A stretch of DNA of 64,000 nt from Copromyces sp. CBS 386.78 (Eukaryota > Ascomycota > Sordariomycetes > Sordariales > Sordariaceae): assembly GCA_030685235.1 (NCBI GenBank), contig MU839174.1, positions 111,486-175,485 of the forward strand, read 5' to 3'. Below are positions 46,699-58,187 of the stretch, piece after piece. The notes below the pieces were generated by a model that was not told the origin of the DNA, ran no database searches, and was given only the letters and a program-made list of their open reading frames with translations. A program made the translations under genes and the position numbers. Within the stretch, counting starts at the first letter, position 1. Each line of letters begins with the position of its first letter.

Positions 46699-47590
46699 GG
46701 TGCGGTTGAATTGGGTCACGCTTCATGTTTCCTTTTTACAAATAGTATCAAGTGCGTGCCAAAGCGGGAAACGCGGAGTTGCGATATATTACTGACCTAT
46801 TTCTGACAGATTAGCCACTGAGCCAGTTGGTTGTCTTTTGAGGGAATGGCTGGTTCTTTCGGTTTGCAAAGGGGAGGTGCGATGTCTAGGAAGGAAAAGT
46901 AGGAAGGTAGGAGGACTTTCTAGTTGATTCTTGAGAAGCTTCAAATTTCGGACCCGGCCCAGCTCCAAGAACCAGGCTGTCGCTGGAGCCCACTGTTATA
47001 TTTGGAAGGAGCTCTCTATCCTGCTTTTCTGTCTATACCGTTTTTCTCCGCCAAGCCGCTAATAAAGAATTTCCTAATCATTGCTCCCATCCATCGGATG
47101 GGGGAATGGGGGCTTGTGACATGTGGCCAAGCCTAGCCTGAATTTCCATGTTAGTGGACCTGGATTGGCCATTCCTTCCTGTTCTCTCATTCAAGCTGCC
47201 AATCATGCCATTTTTCCATCGTTTGCTCCCTACTAGTACCGTCTTAGGCTAACGAACTGAAGATTATTGAAGCGGTTGACCGTTCTATGAGGGGTAGTTC
47301 GCATCCGCTGTTACATTTGAGATGGCACCTGTTCTTCGTCACCCTGGCTTCCGGTGGCCTGGACCAGTGAGAGCTCCGGAATTTTGTGTCTGTTCCGCTG
47401 TCAGAAAAGGTCCTAGGTTCCACGCTAACAAACAAATCAGGGCTGAACTGTCAGGAGCCGAGTGATTTGGCACGGGGCCACGGGCAGCATTCTATAAAAA
47501 GCGGACGGCTATAGCACCAAATTTCATGGTTGACGTTCCATCCTCTTCACCTATTCCTAACTTCAGTGAGAAGATTTCGTATCTTCGACT
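46699..47590. other. Region between methyltransferase copies A and B, with copy B promoter
   Basis: Carries a TATAAA at 47493-47498, followed by GCGGACGGCTATAGCACC. Nearly the same arrangement precedes the intact copy. No gene. Confidence 0.4.
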
Positions 47591-49249
47591 ATGAGTTCTC
47601 CGGCCAAACAACCTTAGTCGCCGGCACCCGAAGCAGCTTCGCTAAAGGAAGAGGCGAAGTCACCCACGCCTGGTCCTGCGTCTCCAGGTATTTAAGCGTC
47701 TAGCCTTCTGTCTGGAGCCTATTGGGCTGATGTGGTACGTATACTAGAATATTCTCAGGGTCAAAAGGCAATTTGGTTAAACGTTACTAACGCAATCGTC
47801 ATACGCCCTATAGGGACTGCCGGAAGCGGACCTAGAGAATGATTTGGATTTAACTTTGGGGAGCGATGTCGAGAGTTCGATTGTATCGATTAGTTCGAGC
47901 ATCTTTAGGTATCGGACTATTAATGGCTGTACTTATTATAGTGATAGTGTGACCGACGGAGAGTTTTGGTGAGTTTTAGTGAGAATATAATGTTGAAAAT
48001 TAAGGTAAGCTTCCGCTACGTTGAAGGTTTATGGAGCTAATGCGCCTTTTGTCATGTAGGGGTCCCAACGATGAGAAGGCGAATGAGGTGTTGGATATCT
48101 TGTGAGTTCAATATTATTCCTACTATTATTAACCTCCGGCATATTTTTTACTCATACTCCTTCTCTGTTGCTAGCCACCATGTGTGGACTCTTACCCTCA
48201 ATGGCAACCTGTATACGGCGCCTATTACAGATGACCCAGAGAATATCATTGATATTGGCACAGGCACCGGTGATTCGATGCACAATAGGCCATGTTCTTT
48301 CCGGCACTTGTTCTGAGAGGAAAGCTCGTCTCTCCCCAACCCAAAGCCTTTATTTTCTGCCACCCTAAAGAGGCTTCTGTAACTGCACAACACCGGAACG
48401 AACAAGCCCATAGCTGCTACACACCCTCCAGCCATATTATCCAGTGGGTGTATAATACTAATTCGAGTACAGGATTGTGGGCCCTTGACGTTGCCGACAA
48501 GTTTCCTAACTGCAGTGTAATCGGCACAGACATTTCGCCTATTCAACCCAGCTGGGTACCCCCTAACCTCTGCTACGAAATCGATGACGCTTCGAAAGAG
48601 TGGGCTCATAAGGACAACCATTTCGATTTCGTCCATATTCGCTGGCTTACCAGTGCTATCAAAGATTGGATAGCGGTGTATAAGGAAGCTTATCGGTGCC
48701 TGAAGCCTGGTGGCTGGATCGAACACATGGACTGTTCTGGCCAGGCTATTTCGGAAGATGATTCCGTTACCGAGGATTCTGCCTTAAAGCAGTGGGGCAG
48801 AATTTGGGAAGAAGCTGGAAGATGAATTGGCAACCCGGTCAATATTCTCACGGCTAATTTGCAAGAGGATGGAATGAAGGCAGCCGGTTTCGTAAATCTC
48901 ACGAAGAAGGATTACCTAGTAAGCTACATCCAGCCTTACTATGAGACTGACTCCTCCAAGCTTTGGGTCCGGAAATATGAAAGCTAATCAGTTATTCTAC
49001 CAGATCCCGGTTTCACCTTGGCCTAAGGATAAGAAAATGAAGGAAATTGGCCTTTATTTCCGTATGACCTGGTTGTTAGATATTGAGGGCATTTGCCAGT
49101 TCATGTTCAGCAATGTGATGGGCTGGGAAAAGCACGAGATTTCCACTTACATTGCTCATTTGAAGGCCGAAATGAAGAATCCGAACATCCATAGGTTTGT
49201 GGTCTACCGCGTAGTATACGCACAGAAGCCGCTGGATACTGAGGATTGA
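47591..49249 (+). pseudogene. LaeA/TAM-type methyltransferase, copy B (lightly RIP-mutated)
   Basis: Begins MSSPAKQP, a TAG (CAG in the family), then [18 protein letters not shown]. All exons of the intact copy can be traced: [135 protein letters not shown], then IPVSPWPKDKKMKEIGLYF and KAEMKNPNIHRFVVYRV. Only three or so stops are seen (CAG-to-TAG in exon 1, TAA in the exon-1 repeat, TGA after EEAGR). The motif I GTGTG region is intact. The gene died recently or marginally. Confidence 0.75.
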
Positions 49250-50566
49250 AGTACGGTTAGAGTAGAGCAAATTTCATCCCTTTTCCTTTAAATAGTCCAA
49301 TACACGTATTCTGGTGGAAACCACGGATAACCTTCGCATTTGTACAAACTAGAAAGACCACAGACCGGACATATGCCTCCGTGCTTGAATTCTAGATACT
49401 GCCACGATACGATATTACCAGTGATGGAGCAAAAGCAGAGGTACATCATACTGCTTTCCCATACAAACACCACCATTCAACTTGCCAGAAAAAACATCAT
49501 CACAACACAAGAAACAACCATTCAAAGCGTTGATATTGCAAGTAAGTATTTCTATTCACTCTTCTACTTGTTCTCTGTTGATGACTCGCGTTTCGTCGCT
49601 CATAGGCTCGGCCCAAATCGGACGGAAATTGAGGTTCCAAGACACTCTAATGCATTGTCCTCGCAATACCGATTTCTGAGTGGATAAAGGGTTGGAGAAT
49701 CGGCCATTGCGTCGAAAGATGCACTTACACAAAGAGAAATCAAATAACGAAGTGGTCATCACTTTGTCGATAATTCCATGTTAACAGAGGTCCTAATTTT
49801 CCAATGCACCTCTACCTTACACATGAGACCCCACGACATCCCACCTGTTTTCTATTTGGCTAGACGCTGTGGTTCCTTCACACAAGGCGCTTCTTCTTCT
49901 TCTTTTGTTCTGTGAGAGGTACATCCCCAACCCACTCCTCCGCTCCCACATCACGAAGAAACTCGGGATACTCATGTTACACCGTTTGGACCCGCAGGTG
50001 CACCACATGTGATGGAACCGACCGCACTACATTGCAACCCTGGTTGGTTTGTTAGCGTGGTTCTTACCTACATAGGTACAACCCCTTCAGACCGAGGGAG
50101 AAGACAAGGGATTGCGGCATTAGTCCAAACCACAAAAAAGCCAGGCCAAGAACAACGATTGAAAATGGACGATGTCCCACACACGTGGACCTCCCGCACC
50201 ATGGACCAAAATTTGACTCCATTCACAGCGGGCAATAGCGAACCAGAAGATTTTCAGGCCCCAAATTCCAAATAGGTAGGTAGCCAGCCTGAAATGGTAA
50301 CAGAGCCCTCTGAATTCTAGAAGTCACGCGCTAACAAAGAAGCCGGGGTTGAACGTACTACGTGGCTGGAGCACCATTACCCTGGTGGAAACGAAGGTTG
50401 AGGTGACAAATCAGGAGTAACACCCGGCTAGGAACTACTGGGACAATTTCCATAAAGTGTACGGCTCTGGCACCCGAATTCTGTTGCAACTTTGCCGTTC
50501 CATCATCTTCATCAATACGACTACCTAGCCCAAGTGAGAAGATTTCGATCGCATAGGAACTCGACC
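49250..50566. other. Region between methyltransferase copies B and C
   Basis: No gene recognised. The end of this region includes copy C's leader (GTACGGCTCTGGCACC near 50460), like the leaders of copies B and D. Confidence 0.4.
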
Positions 50567-52499
50567 ATGAGTTCTCCAGCAAAAGCGGCTCAGTCGCCGG
50601 CATCCGAAGCAGCTTCTTCGCCAGCGGAAAAGGGCAAATCACCCACGCCTGGTCCCGCTTCCCCAGCTGCTGCTGTGAGAGAATTATCAGCTGCACCAGA
50701 ATCACCCACACCTGCGCCCGCAGGGCAGAACACGCCTGACGCAACTGGTCTCCTTCCTGGCGCCCACTGGGCTGGTCAGGTAAGTCTTTCCTTTAGGGAG
50801 TACTTGCCTTCTATCGTGTGATTTTTTATTTTTTGGGGTTTTGGGATTCGGGTATCTGACAGGCAGGCACGATGCGGGGTGAACGGTGCCGAAAAGCACA
50901 TCGGGTAATCAAGCACGACCCAGATGAATTAAAAAGCACGTACATTGGGTGCCAAATGGTTGACAGTTGACCGGCATTGCATTCATCGACACATTCGGTC
51001 CTGTCGTACGCCGCGCCTGCCTACCCGAGTCCCAGTTCCAAGTTCCAAGAGATTTCACGGCCCTTCCCAGCCAAATGTTGGACAGAGTTGCTGATGCGCA
51101 GATTCTACCTGCTCTTTACAGAATCTACCAGAAGAAGAAGAAGAAGACGCAGACAACGACTGGGATTCGGCCTTAGGGAGCGATATCGAGAGCTCGACTG
51201 CCTCGATCAGCTCGAGTATCCTCGAGTATCGCACTATCAACGGCCGCACTTATTACAGTAATTCCGTGACCGATACATCATATTGGTGAGTATTGTCCTG
51301 GGATCAACGAGAGATTCAATACTGACAATACATATCTGATCAAGGGGCCCCAATGACCAAAAGCAGAATGAGATATTGGATATCTTGTGAGTGCACAACG
51401 GTTCGAGCAAGTGCCAGTAGTTAACGCATATCTTACTTTTCGTCTTTACCAGCCATCATACGATTACTATCGCCTTAAATAACGACCTTTACAAGGCTCC
51501 TATTATAGATAAGCCTAAGAATATGCTTAATATTAGCACAGGCACAGGTAAGTCAGCTTGTCGCACTGTTTCGGGAGAGATCGGGTATTTTATTAAAGAA
51601 CTTTTGGGGACTAACGCGGCGTATAGGACTGTGGGCAATGGACTTCGCCGAAAAATTTCCGGATTGCAATGTAATTGGCACCGATGTATCTACTATTCAA
51701 CCCACCTGGGTGCCTCCTAACGTACGCTTCGAAATCGACGACTACAATAAGGAATAGACATATAAGGCTAATTCTTTCGACTTAATCCATATGCGCTGGA
51801 TTACCAGCATCGTCAATAACTAGCATGCCTTATATAAGGAGGCTTACCGCTGCTGCAAGCCGGGTGGTTGGATTGAGTATATAGATGCCTCTGGTGCCGT
51901 TTGGTCAGATGACGGTACGGTAGAGGAGGATATAGCTATTAGCCAGTGGGGTAAGCTCTGGCAGGAAGCTGGAAGATACTTGGGGACTCCGTTCGATATT
52001 CTCGAAAAGAATACCTAGGAAGAGGGTATAAAGGAGGCCGGTTTCGTAAACATTTTGAAAACAACCTACCCGGTGAGTTTTTCCCTTCTACTACTATTCC
52101 CTAATGCGTATTGCGTAAAAATACCGCATTGAGGATAATAATTATAAGGGAGAGAGAGCTGTCTTAGATAAAGCCTAGCCAATCTCGTATACCCCGTGCA
52201 TCTCTCCCAAACATACATTCGAAATTTGGCATAAAGCTAATCAAATAAAATAAAATTATTCAGATCCCTATATTACCATAGAACAAAGAAAAGAAGTAGA
52301 GAGATGACTCTACTTCTATACTATTATAAACCAAGACCTTGAGGGTACTACCCAATTCATTTTCGGCAATATTTTGGGTTAGACTGAGGAAGAAATCACC
52401 CAATACCTTACCATTATAAAGAGGGAGATTAAAAACCTGAATATTTATGTATACTTCCCGTACCGCATGGTGTACGCACAGAAGCCGCTCGATGCTTGA
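50567..52499 (+). pseudogene. LaeA/TAM-type methyltransferase, copy C (5' half intact, 3' half RIP-mutated)
   Basis: Exon 1 (50567-50779) is intact: MSSPAKAAQSPASEAASSPA, then [30 protein letters not shown]. Exon 2 is also intact ([40 protein letters not shown]). From the third or fourth exon on, changes accumulate: NISTGTG for DIGTGTG, NKE*TYKAN and VNN*HALYKE (Trp codons turned to TAG), IPYYHRTKKRS-type gibberish near 52290. It ends AQKPLDA and a stop (52497-52499). The 3' half cannot be translated; the 5' half looks functional. Confidence 0.75.
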
Positions 52500-53329
52500 G
52501 CCTTGAGGTCTGGCTGGGCAAGACCACCGGCTGGAGCTGGGTGCTCTACCGCGGTAGGCGGTTAGATTGGGACAAGCTTCATAGTGTACTATAATAGATA
52601 AAAGGGATGTCATCCTCATATGTAATAATAGATAAGACGAAAGATTGGACGTGGATGTGATGTGACACATGTCTGGTACCGCTATAACAATATGTATGGT
52701 GGCTGGGTCCTCGGGTACCCTGGCAATTGTGTACCAGGGTAGATCGCAGATTATACGTATGCCTTCAGCCTTATCTGGCCGCTGCCAATGCTGTAAATAC
52801 GAGTAAGTTCAGGGGTGTTAAAGTGTCTCTCCGACTAAACGAGATAGCAGGAGGCGAGAGCGGTTTTCTAGTGAGGATACTTATTACACGATCATAATGT
52901 TTATTACGGCGAACTGAGGCAGGTGCAAACATGTACTTCCTCTTATTCGCTACCTAACTCCAGTCCACAAAGTCCATTCACAATGCTACACGGTCGATTT
53001 ATCCGGCCCAGCCACCCCACGGCAGTCAGCCATTCAGCACATTGGCCACAACACCGCTCATTCTAATTAAGTTGCTGGGGTTACATCACATACTGTGTAC
53101 TAAGTACACTAGGACACTTCTTTCCTTTTTCTAGTACCAACTGGAGCGGTGAGGGGTAGATCATTCCCGCTATCACATTTGCTAGCACTGAACCGGGTAC
53201 TCTACCTCATTCTATAAATCGGACGACTCTGGCACATCCACAACACTTTATGTTCCCGGCCATTCTCTCTTCTTCACCCACAACTCGATTTCAAGAAGAA
53301 CATACCGCTAAGGCATCCACAATTTCACC
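52500..53329. other. Region between methyltransferase copies C and D
   Basis: Holds the promoter of the intact copy. No other feature. Confidence 0.4.
53213..53218 (+). promoter_or_regulatory. TATA box of the intact methyltransferase gene
   Basis: TATAAA 112 bases before the start codon, followed by TCGGACGACTCTGGCAC. A near-identical TATAAA plus GCGGACGGCTATAGCAC lies at 47493 before copy B, ~100 bases from its start. Conservation in two copies supports it as the promoter. Confidence 0.6.
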
Positions 53330-54953
53330 ATGAGTTCTTCGGCGAAGAGAAAGGCTCAGTCGCCGGCACCAAGATCACCCACGCCGGCAGCCAAATCACC
53401 CACGCCTGCTCCTGCAACTCCAGCGGCAGCAAAGTCACCTACGCCTGCACCGAAATCACCCACTCCCGGTCCTGCATCTCCCGCTGCTGAAAGGACGACT
53501 GGCTTTCTTCCTGGATCTCATTGGGCTGAACAGGTATGGCTAGCTCATGTTCCCCACATCCTGGCCACGATGATCATGACTGGAATTGAGTACTGACTTA
53601 CCTCCCTTGTCACACTGCAGGGACTTCCGGAAGAGGAGGAGAATGATGGGGATTCAATCATTGGAAGTGATGTCGAGAGCTCGACTGCTTCGATTAGCTC
53701 GAGTATCCTCAAATACCGTACTATGAACGGCCGGACTTACCATAGCGATAGCGTAACGGACGGAGAGTACTGGTAAGTCTGTTTGGATTACTTGCCAGGG
53801 ACCGAAGCGCCCATTCTGACCTCTTTATTGGGTCTGTGGGGCGCTCCAGCCTAGACGAGTATTGATGAAGCACTGCGCATGTGGGAGGAAACAACGAACG
53901 CTAACGAGCATTGAACCATTACACAGGGCTCCCAATGACGAGAAGGCGAATGAAGTGCTGGATATTTTGTGAGTGGAACATCATTCTGACCACCAAGTTT
54001 CACATAGCGAGTTCTTGTAGCTGACCAGATATTGCCTACCTCAGCCACCATGCGATGACGATTTGTCTGGATGGCAGGCTTTATGATGCGCCTCTTCCAG
54101 AGAATATCGAGAACGCGATTGACCTTGGCACGGGTACAGGTACGCTGAATTTCTACGCTATCTGGTTGATTGTTCCTTTAAATGTTAACTGAAATTTCAG
54201 GCCTCTGGGCAATTGATTTTGCCGATAAATTCCCTAACTGCAACGTCATTGGCACTGATATCTCGCCCATCCAGCCTAGTTGGGTACCCCCTAATGTCCG
54301 TTTTGATATTGACGACTACAATAAGGAATGGACCTATAAGACTAATTTCTTCGACTTCATTCACCTCCGTTGGCTCACTGGCACCGTCAAGGATTGGCCT
54401 GCTTTGTATAAGAAGGCTTACGAAGGCTGCAAACCGGGCGGTTACATTGAGCATATAGATGCCTCCGGTACTGCTTTGTCCGACGATGGTTCCGTGGATA
54501 ATAAAGTTCATGCCGTAGGCCAATGGGGCCCTATGTGGCAGGAGGCTGGGAGGAAGATTGGGTTTGAAGTCGATCTGCACAGCAATAACCTAATGGAGAA
54601 CGCGATGAAAGAGGCCGGCTTCGTAAACATTGTAACGAAGGATTACAAGGTAAATTCTCTGCTTCCTACACCTTCTGTCCCAGGGACCAGCTCTAACCGC
54701 GGGTTTCTCACAGGTCCCTTTTTCCCCATGGTCCGACGACAAGAAGATGCACGAACTTGGCATGTACTTCTATGCCGCTATGAACTCCGACCTTAGGGGT
54801 AGTCTTCAATATATGTTCGGTACCATTATGGGGTGGACCGACGAGGAGATCAATATCTACATCCAACATGTGCGGAAGGAGATGAAGAACAAGGACATTC
54901 ATGGGTACTTCATCTACCGCATGGTGTATGGCCAGAAGCCATTGGATGCTTAA
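53330..54953 (+). CDS. LaeA/TAM-type SAM-dependent methyltransferase, the intact copy (D)
   Basis: Six exons: 53330-53533, 53621-53772, 53927-53968, 54045-54139, 54201-54649 and 54714-54953 (393 aa); all introns are GT-AG and frame is kept. Residues 1-58 are proline-rich with repeated SPTP motifs ([34 protein letters not shown]). [10 protein letters not shown] ends exon 1; exon 2 is acidic plus Ser-rich. The Rossmann methyltransferase domain starts near 140: [20 protein letters not shown] (motif I, GxGxG at 161-165), [84 protein letters not shown]; the last exon has [16 protein letters not shown]. This is the class related to the LaeA regulator; the substrate is unknown. It is the only one of five local copies without stops. 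The closing [16 protein letters not shown] is shared by all copies. Confidence 0.85.
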
Positions 54954-56063
54954 TGTACGGCCGGGCAACAACACAGACCGGGACCGTTGGGTCTCCCACA
55001 GTTAGCGGGCGGGTAGAGGATGACAAGTTCTTCGTTTTGTTTCTGTAAATAGTCCATAATACGGGGTTGAAAACCTCGAACGACCATAGCAAATGTCCAA
55101 CAAGGTTGACCCCAGATCATGCGTGTGCCTTCAGCCTCACCCGACCGGCCCAGATCATGGAACAACCATTTGAATACTGATAGTGGGAACGGATGAGACA
55201 AGGACGTACCTACTGGAAAGGTCATCTCTCTCAATCACGGTTGAAGCGATGCGTCTTCTTGCATGTGGGCGATGTGGCTGCTGCTGGGAATCGGACAAGA
55301 TGCGCGTGGCACAGATCAGATCTTCCTCAAGAAGCACCTCGGGGGCATTAATAACGTGCATTAACATCTCGTGACGGAAGAGAGGGGGAGAAGTGTTAGT
55401 TACTGTTAATGCTTTAGTTGTCACAGGATTAGCCTGTGACTGGGCACTGGGTGCCGCGTGCACGACTGGCACAGCCGTCGTCGAGTCCATTAGCCATTGG
55501 CCAATAGGATCGCACGCATGTACCAATGCCTCGGTCTGGTTCTAGGGCACGGCTCAGCCCTACCCTATATCCAGACCGCGCACCTCCCTCTCTCCCTCTC
55601 TCTCCCTTTCCTTTCCTCGTACAACTACGTATATCCAACCTACCCCCTACTATTCGCCCTGCCCCGTGATATTAGTCGACCTGCAGTCGGAAGGGTGCCT
55701 TTCTCGGATTTTGTCTTTCCCTCGACGGTTACGAGGGTCGAATATATTCTTCGTTGCGTTTTGTTCGCTCGTCTTTTTATTCCTTTTCCCCTTCGGATCT
55801 TTGTGGTCTTGGTTTTTTCTCTTTACAAAGAAGTAGTGTGAGATTGAACAAAGAGTGGGCGCTCATCGCCGGTCCCCGATGGGCTGGCTGTGACCAGGTG
55901 GGACAACTGTGGGTAAAGGAAAGAAGGTGTTGATGTGTTGAAGGTACCTAGGGAATAGACACTCGTTGCTGAAGGGACCTTGCTATATGAACCTTGCCGA
56001 AAGCATGCCGACATGGATCAAACCGGTGCCGAGTCCGGGAACTTGGAAAGAAAAAGCCAGGTA
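54954..56063. other. Intergenic after the intact methyltransferase
   Basis: No gene recognised. A CT-rich segment lies near 55580-55620. Confidence 0.35.
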
Positions 56064-56417
56064 CAGTAACCACCCCTGCTTTTGCAAACAATTCCGGCAG
56101 GCGAAATTTTTAGCAAAAGGGGGGGTTTTGCAAAAGAAGGTTCTGGTGCACAGACCACACCTAGGCCTTCTAGCCACTGGATAACTGGCCGTAGACCGAA
56201 AAAGTGGGTCACCTAGGGCGGCTGTCCCCCCGATACAAGGGTATAAGTATCCTCTCCAACCAAAATCGGACCCCTATTTTTGCAAATCCAGGCTATTAGC
56301 GTTGCAAATAGCAGTTAGCAGTCTTCACCACCAGAGGGAATGCGGGCAGCCAGAATCCTGTGCAAAAGGGGGGGTTTTGGTAAAAGGGGGGCTTAGCATC
56401 TGTAGGGGTGGTTACTG
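56064..56417. mobile_element. Tc1/mariner-type MITE, 354 bp
   Basis: The left end starts CAGTAACCACCCCTGC and the right end, reversed, starts CAGTAACCACCCCTAC. A TA dinucleotide flanks each end (56062-56063 and 56418-56419), the target duplication expected of Tc1/mariner transposons. Inside, GCAAAAGGGGGGGTTTTG-like subterminal repeats occur near both ends. No transposase frame. Confidence 0.75.
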
Positions 56418-56666
56418 TACGTGGCATGGGTAGGGCTGAATCAATATCGGTGAGCCTTGTTCGTTAGATGGAGACGAGGAGACAAGTAGCAAGGGGGTCC
56501 ATGGTTTCAATGATCGATTTTCAAAACGACGATGAATGATACTGAAGTGTCGCACCCAAATCCCGACTGACGCAGGAAGCTTTCCACATCAACAACCAAA
56601 CATGGGTAGATACATCATTTACGATATCCACCGGCGTTTAGCGTGGCCTCCCGTTAGTTATCTATT

Positions 56667-58187
56667 TTAAGCATCAAACGGCTTTTAAGCGCGCACCACA
56701 CGCCACCTGATGTTAGAATGGATCTTGCCTTCCCTGAACTCTTTGCGACAAATAGCGGCGTAGTTCGCGATTTCCTTCGGGGTCCACCCCAGGTAGTTGG
56801 GCAAGAAATAAACCATGAAGCCTTCAAGGTCATGTGTCAGTGCCGTAGACTGGTAGAGACCCAGCTGCTTCATCTTCTGGTCATCAGACCAGGGCGAGAT
56901 GGGAACCTAGATCTCCGGGTCAGCTTCACTTTATTTCGAGGGTTTACGGACAAGGGAAGTCTTACATAGTAATTCTCGGACGTTACGTTGGTGAATCCCG
57001 CGTTTTTCATTCCCTTTTCCATCTTGCCTGAAGAAGCCACGCAGAACTCGAGCCCGGTCTTCCGCCCAACCTCTTTCCACATTGGACCCCACTGGGCCAA
57101 AGCGGAATTATGAGGCATCGTCCCATCCAAGCATATCCAATCAGCATCGCCGTCAAGATGTTCAATCCAAGCACCGGGCTTAGCACACCTATACACCTCC
57201 TTATACAGGGCATCCCAATCCTTGATAACGCCGGTCATGAAGCGAAGATGAACGAAGTCGAAGTGATTCTCTGGATAGGTCCACTCCTTGGTTGCGTCAT
57301 CGATTTCGAAGCGGACGTTTAGAAGTACCCAGCTTAGTTAAATAGGGGAAATATCAGTCCCAATGACCGTACAATTGGGATGATCGTTTGCAAAGTCACT
57401 GTAATATGAGAAATGAGATGTTAGCAATCCGAAGATCTACCAAGAAATCTGATAAGTCCGTCTTACATAGCCCAAACTCCTATATAGAAAGATAGTCAAT
57501 AAAATTTGAATGGAAGGGAAGAGATGGCGGTTCAGGTTGCTCAGCTTACTAGTGCCGGTACCGATATCAATGACGTTCTTGATTTCCTTATCATTGAGTA
57601 GGGACGTATATAGCTTTCCATCGAACAATATAACCATAGTCGCGTATATAATATCCAACATTTCATTTGCCTTGTCATTATTAGGACCCTTGAATAGTAT
57701 ATATAACTAGTTAGCTCAACTCCAGAGCATCGACGAATATAACACTCGTCTTGCTGACGCGTTCTAATTCAAACGTACTAATACTCTCCGTTAGTCACCG
57801 AATCGCTGTAGTAGGTTCGTCCTAGGACATTACGGTACTGTATAATGCTGGAAGAGATCGAGGCGGTCGAATTTTCGGCGTCACTTCCTAGGGTTGAGTC
57901 ATTATCGTCATCCACCTCCTGAAGGAGACATTTTGTTAGCACCCGCCATTCTTAGAATAAAATATAGAAACGCTGTCATCACGAACCTGCTCGCCCCAGT
58001 GGGCGCCAGACAAAAGTGAAAGATTGGTAGGCTCTGAAGGCTGGCGGGGCACTGGGGACGCGGGACCAGGCGTGGGCGACTTCGCTTCCGTTGGAGAGGC
58101 AGGACCAGGAGTGGGTGATTTCTCCTTTCCCTTTGCCGCCTTAGCCTCGGATGCTGGTGACTGCGCCTTCTTGAGGGGAAAACTCAT
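56667..58187 (-). pseudogene. LaeA/TAM-type methyltransferase, inverted copy E (divergent, RIP-mutated)
   Basis: On the minus strand it begins MSFPLKKAQSPASEAKAAKG, then [34 protein letters not shown]. Exon 2 reads VDDDNDSTLGSDAENSTASI and RNVLGRTYYSDSVTNGEY, then TAG where the Trp codon is expected. MLDI is followed directly by IYATMVILFDGKLYTSLL; the intron that other copies have here is absent. After DIGTGT the copy reads [21 protein letters not shown], then TKEWTYPENHFDFVHLRFMT and KPGAWIEHLDGDADWI. The end is WRVVRA, TAA (a Gln in relatives), then KPFDA and a stop. At least three stops inactivate it. Confidence 0.7.
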
